A stretch of 64,000 nucleotides of DNA from Okapia johnstoni (lineage: Eukaryota; Chordata; Mammalia; Artiodactyla; Giraffidae), in assembly GCA_024291935.2 (NCBI GenBank), contig CM044317.1:66702730-66766729 (forward strand), written 5' to 3'. This document shows positions 60,262-64,000 of this stretch, piece after piece; the first letter of the stretch is position 1, and each line of letters opens with the position of its first letter. The position numbers and the translations under genes were made by a program. A model generated the notes under the pieces. That model saw only the letters and a program-made list of their open reading frames with translations, was not told where the DNA came from and did not search any database.

Positions 60262-60277
60262 AAAAAGCAGTACTCAA

Positions 60278-60854
60278 TAACTAACATAAAACCATTCAAT
60301 CAAAATAGACAGTCTGACTACAAGAAGCCTAATAAGGATATAAGGATGCCTCACCTCCTTGCCTAATGTGTGAGAAAACTCTAATGGCCTTGGGACTCAG
60401 GACTTAGGGGTTAACTGATGGTGTTCATACTGTTCCTATGCTATTGCTAAATGCCTTCTTGATTCATATTGTCCTTCTCTTACCTATCACACCAGTTTTC
60501 TCTCTTCAGATAACAAATGCTGAGATTATTTTAATTCAGAGATGGGAGCATCTTCTATCTTGCTTAGAATCACAGATGTATAATTATGCAGATGACAGAT
60601 TGCTAAATGTTACATTAATGCACATGGACCCTTGCTGAATAATAAAACAATTTAAACCAACCAGAATTATATAACATAGAAACTGAGAGCTAATGTACAG
60701 AATTCAAAAATGAGACTTTTTACAAAAATCATTTATTTTACTTTCTGAAAAATATTTTTCAGATTATAAAACCAATACTTGCCTACTAAAAAATAGAAAA
60801 TTTTAAAAAATGATACAGTGATTAACATTGCTAATGTTTTGGTACATTAATGTT
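60278..60854. other. Intronic, nothing recognised
   Basis: A plus-strand acceptor-like 'tctctcttcag' at 60497-60507 precedes an open stretch, but it is on the wrong strand for the host gene. A minus-strand donor-like GTAAGAG near 60480 has in-phase stops before it. Confidence 0.5.
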
Positions 60855-61293
60855 ATGGGTGGAATTGTGTCTCTCCCCCCAAAATAAGTCAAAGTCCTAA
60901 CTCCCAGGACCTATGAATGTGACATTATTTGAAAACAGAGTCTTTACAGAGGTAATTAAGTGAAAATGAGGTCATTAGGCTGAGCCTTATTCCAACATGA
61001 CTTATATCAAAGAAACTGAAAATGTGAACACTCAGTGGGAAGGCCCTGAAAAGACACACATGGAGACTGTCATGTGAAGACAGAAGATTGGAGTGATGTA
61101 TCTATAAGCTAAGAAATATCAATGACTACCAGGAGAGAGGAAAGAGGCATCACACTGTTCTTTCTCAGTGCTGTCTAATGGATCACAGCCCTGCCAACAC
61201 TTTTATCCTCTCAAACTGAGATGATAAGTTGCTGTTGTTTTAAGCTACTGAGTTCGTGGTACTTTGATATGACAGTCCTGAGAAACTGAGACA
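60855..61293 (+). mobile_element. ERVL-type (MLT2-like) solo LTR
   Basis: Order of an old mammalian LTR: 'ggtggaattgtgtctctcc', 'aggacctatgaatgtgac', 'cagagtctttacagagg', 'cagaagattggagtgatg', 'acagccctgccaacac', 'tgctgttgttttaagctac' and 'gacagtcctgagaaactgag'. Nearly full length and non-coding. No internal retroviral sequence beside it. Confidence 0.78.
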
Positions 61294-61576
61294 ATTACTT
61301 TCAAATATTTTAATTTTAATTTATGATTTAAAAATTACCACTGAGGAGAATTTTTTTTTATTTAACCTCTCTTCACTACAGTTTTGATTTTTAGGGGTGA
61401 GGAGGGAGGAATAGGAACAGATATAGCAGTGTATCTCAATTTGTCATACAAAGACAAAGAAGACACATACATTTTCCTTTTTTGTTCTATTGTTTTGACT
61501 GTTAAAAAATACCTTCTCCAGTAGTTTCTAAAATTTGCTTTTATATCCCTGACTCAATTTGCCTTTAACATGGGTA

Positions 61577-61836
61577 CTACCCCACTCCAGTACTCTTGCG
61601 GGAAAATCCCATGGACGGAGGAACCTGGTAGGCTGCAGTCCATGGGGTCACTAAGGGTTGGACATGACTGAGCGACTTCACTTTCACTTTTCACTTTCAT
61701 GCATTGAAGAAGGAAATGGCAACCCACTCCAGTGTTCTTGCCTGGAGAATCCAGGGACCAGGGAGCCTGGTGGGCTGCCCTCTATGGGGTCACACAGAGT
61801 CGGACATGACTGAAGCGACTTAGCAGCAGCAGCAGC
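61577..61836 (+). mobile_element. BOV-A2 SINE with (AGC)n tail and TSD
   Basis: Two BovA body units in tandem joined by 'ttcactttcacttttcactt', with no tRNA head, ending in 'gaagcgacttagc' and five AGC repeats. A 10-bp perfect TSD, aacatgggta, lies at 61567-61576 and 61837-61846. The sequence is close to the consensus as I remember it, so a recent insertion. Confidence 0.95.
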
Positions 61837-62100
61837 AACATGGGTATTAGTTTGATAAGGTGGTTGTAACAAGGTAACATGCTGGGTGATTTAATAGAAA
61901 TTGATCTTCTCATGATTCTGGAGAAGTCCAGGATCAAGGTACTGGCAGGGTTGGTTTCTTCTGAGGCCTCTCCTTGGCTTGTAAATGGCCATCTTCTCCC
62001 TACATTGTCACATGGTCTTCCCTCTGTACATGTCTGGTATCCAAATTACTTCCTGTAAGGATAATGGTAATATTGGATTCAGACCCACTGTAATGACCTC

Positions 62101-62314
62101 TGTGCTGTGCTTAGTCACTCAGTAGTGTCTGACTCTTTGTAACGCCATGGACTGTAGCCTGCCAGTATCCTCTGTCCATGGGGATTCTCCAGGCAAAAAC
62201 TGGAGTGGGTTGCCATGCCCTCATCAAGGGGATCTTCCTAACCCAGGGACTGAAGCAGGTCTCCCTCATTGCAGGCAGATTCTTTACTGTCTGAGCCACC
62301 AGGGAAGCCCATTT
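62101..62314 (-). mobile_element. Bov-tA SINE with TSD
   Basis: Antisense: the tail 'gtgctgtgcttagtcactc' at the left, the tRNA head 'gagccaccagggaagccc' at the right. A 10-bp perfect TSD, taatgacctc, lies at 62091-62100 and 62315-62324. A third copy of the same string occurs at 62336-62345. Confidence 0.94.
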
Positions 62315-62371
62315 TAATGACCTCATAATTAAGTTTAATGACCTCATTTTAACTTAATAACCCCTTTAAAG

Positions 62372-62593
62372 CTTCCCAGGTGGCACTAGTGGTAAAGAAC
62401 CTGCTTGCCAATGCAGGAGAAGTAAGAGACATAGGTTCAATCCCTGGGTTGGGAAGATCCCCTGGAGAAGGGCACGGCAACCCACTCCAGTATTTTTGCC
62501 TGGAGAATCCCACAGATAGAAGTGTCTGGCAGGCTACAGCCCATGGGATCGCAAAGAGTCGGACACGACTGAAGTGGCTTAGCACACACACAC
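62372..62593 (+). mobile_element. Bov-tA SINE with TSD
   Basis: Sense Bov-tA from 'cttcccaggtggcactag' to 'tggcttagcacacacacac'. A likely TSD ccctttaaag / ctctttaaag (one mismatch) lies at 62362-62371 and 62594-62603. Its head faces the head of the antisense SINE 58 bp to the left. Confidence 0.93.
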
Positions 62594-62687
62594 CTCTTTA
62601 AAGACTCTATATCCAAATATAGCCTCATTCTGAGGTACTGAGGCTTAGAATTTCAACATATGATTTTCTTTTTTGCAGGGAGGATAC

Positions 62688-63112
62688 TATGGTTTTTTCA
62701 GTAGTCATGTACAAATGTGAGAGTTGGACCATAAGGAAAGCTGAGTGGTTCAGAACTGATGCTTTTGAATTGTGGTGCTGGAGGATACTTGCAAGTCCCG
62801 TGGACTACAAAGAGATCAAACCTGTCAGGAAATCAACCCTGAATATTCATTGGAAGAGCTGATGCTGAAGCAGAAGCTCCAATACTTTGGTCACCTGATG
62901 CAAAGAGCTGATTCACTGGAAAAGACCCCAATACTGAGAAAGACTGAAGGCAAGAGGAGACGGGGGCAGCAGAGGATGAGATGGTTCGATAGCATGACTG
63001 ACTCAACGGACATGAATTTGGGCAGACTGTGGGAGACAGTGGAGGACAGAGGAGCCTGGCATGCTGCAGTCCATGGGGTTGCAAAGAGTCAGACATGACT
63101 TAGGGACTGAAC
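62688..63112 (+). mobile_element. BovB 3' end, short
   Basis: Sense BovB from 'atggttttttcagtagtcat' to 'cttagggactgaacaaca'. A 108-codon frame (62772-63098) covers the RT C-terminal region. Antisense to the host gene. Confidence 0.92.
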
Positions 63113-64000
63113 AACAAATCAGCCCATATCAGATGATATTACATTTTTGTTTTCCATACATCATTACTCAAGTCAACCATTAACATTTTAATTTCAGCTA
63201 TTATAGGCATATCTTTTTTTTTTCTCATCTTCTGGTCACATTTCTTATTATTGGTAATGCCAACTATATATAATCAAGTATTTTTTTAACTGTGATTCTG
63301 TTCTCAGGATCAGATTTTTCTCTACAAATATGTTCCCTTCTATTATGTTCCAAAATATTTTTATAGAGCCATGGGTTAACTCAATATTGAATTTGAATAT
63401 ATACATGAACATGCAATATTTGTCAATGGACAGGATATATTTAATTTATTTTGGTCCTAACTTTAAATTTCATTTGGCAGCAATAGGATTCTTCTCCTAG
63501 ATCTCAACCTGGAGGGCAGGTTGGCATGCAAAGTTAATTACCAAACTTCCACTGCCCAATCAAGTGTCTACACAGTATGGCTCTGCTGCATTGAGGAGGA
63601 AGTAACTCTTGCTCCTACTTGACTAGATGGGTTGAAGTAGTCAGTGGCTCTTTGACTAGAAGCAAAACTTTCAATTCCCTAATGCACTGCTGCCAGGGTT
63701 CTGTCCATGCTTTGTTACAGCTATAAATACTAGTCAACCAAGGGCCATGCTTTGTTAATGAAAATGAAAGACTCTAGATGAATGAATAAAGAGAAACAAC
63801 TGAAGAATGAAAATTAATGCAAATGATCTGAGCAGTTAGAGAAATCAGTTCCCATTCAGCTGTCAGCTTCATGGGTGACTAGCAAGTCAATAATGACGAA
63901 GGGATAACACTTCCCATCTTCTTTCTAGTTGGTCTAACTATTCTACAGGTTGAAAGGTGTGAAACTGTTGATCACTGACTCATTTTGACTTTTAAACCTA
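63113..64000. other. Nothing recognised
   Basis: AT-rich then mixed sequence, presumably intron upstream of the internal exon. Possible minus-strand donors (for example near 63536) have in-phase stops before them, so no further exon is called. Confidence 0.5.

Noticed and set aside
60497..60600. Plus-strand acceptor-like site followed by an open stretch containing YADD-like residues
   Set aside because: No donor or neighbouring exon on that strand, no BovB similarity around it; chance.
1..64000. A CRISPR array, operon, phage or other compact novel system
   Set aside because: All repeated structure is explained by vertebrate transposable elements and microsatellites; no regular repeat-spacer pattern or dense gene cluster exists.

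Overview
This is repeat-rich mammalian nuclear DNA from a ruminant, most likely a bovid. The evidence is the combination of BovB (RTE) LINEs, tRNA-Glu-headed Bov-tA/BOV-A2 SINEs, CHR SINEs (cetartiodactyl) and a ruminant L1 with a characteristic 3' UTR. Older layers shared by mammals (L2, MIR, old L1, MaLR/ERVL-type LTRs) fill much of the rest. The species cannot be decided from the sequence alone. Family names were assigned from memory of consensus sequences, without a database search.

One host gene is present, on the minus strand. Two coding exons were found by reading splice sites: a 189-nt internal exon (59782-59970) with a strong acceptor and donor, and a 120-nt terminal exon (49191-49310) ending in TAG. 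Both are phase 0 and join to a 102-residue C-terminus that looks like the last part of a TBC (Rab-GAP-like) domain. I assign it tentatively to TBC1D32 (BROMI), a cilium and Hedgehog-signalling protein. The 10.5-kb intron between them contains SINEs, L2, MIR, L1 tails, a BovB fragment and a 5'-truncated retrocopy of an unidentified mRNA. Everything left of about 49.19 kb lies downstream of the gene. It contains 3' UTR for some distance and then apparently intergenic DNA.

Layout. 0-8.8 kb: old L1, a broken BovB and an antisense L2. 8.9-15.7 kb: scattered MIR, SINE and L2 in otherwise featureless DNA. 15.7-17.9 kb: a cluster of old LTRs, one nested inside another. 19.7-21.6 kb: a head-to-head SINE pair, a CHR SINE and two inverted copies of one LTR. 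21.6-27.4 kb: AT-rich with few repeats. 27.4-32.7 kb: a BovB inverted in the way twin priming produces, carrying a young L1, followed by an old L1. 36.6-39.1 kb: a BovB inserted into another BovB. 45.4-47.1 kb: a further BovB. 49.2-60.0 kb: the gene's last intron and exons. 60.0-63.1 kb: a twin-primed L1 close to the internal exon, an ERVL-like LTR, three young SINEs and a BovB 3' end.

No intact autonomous element, tRNA or rRNA gene, CRISPR array or bacterial-type system was seen. The most useful results are the two exons, the L1 insertion about 60 bp from a splice acceptor, the retrocopy, and several insertion histories that can be read from target-site duplications (TSDs).
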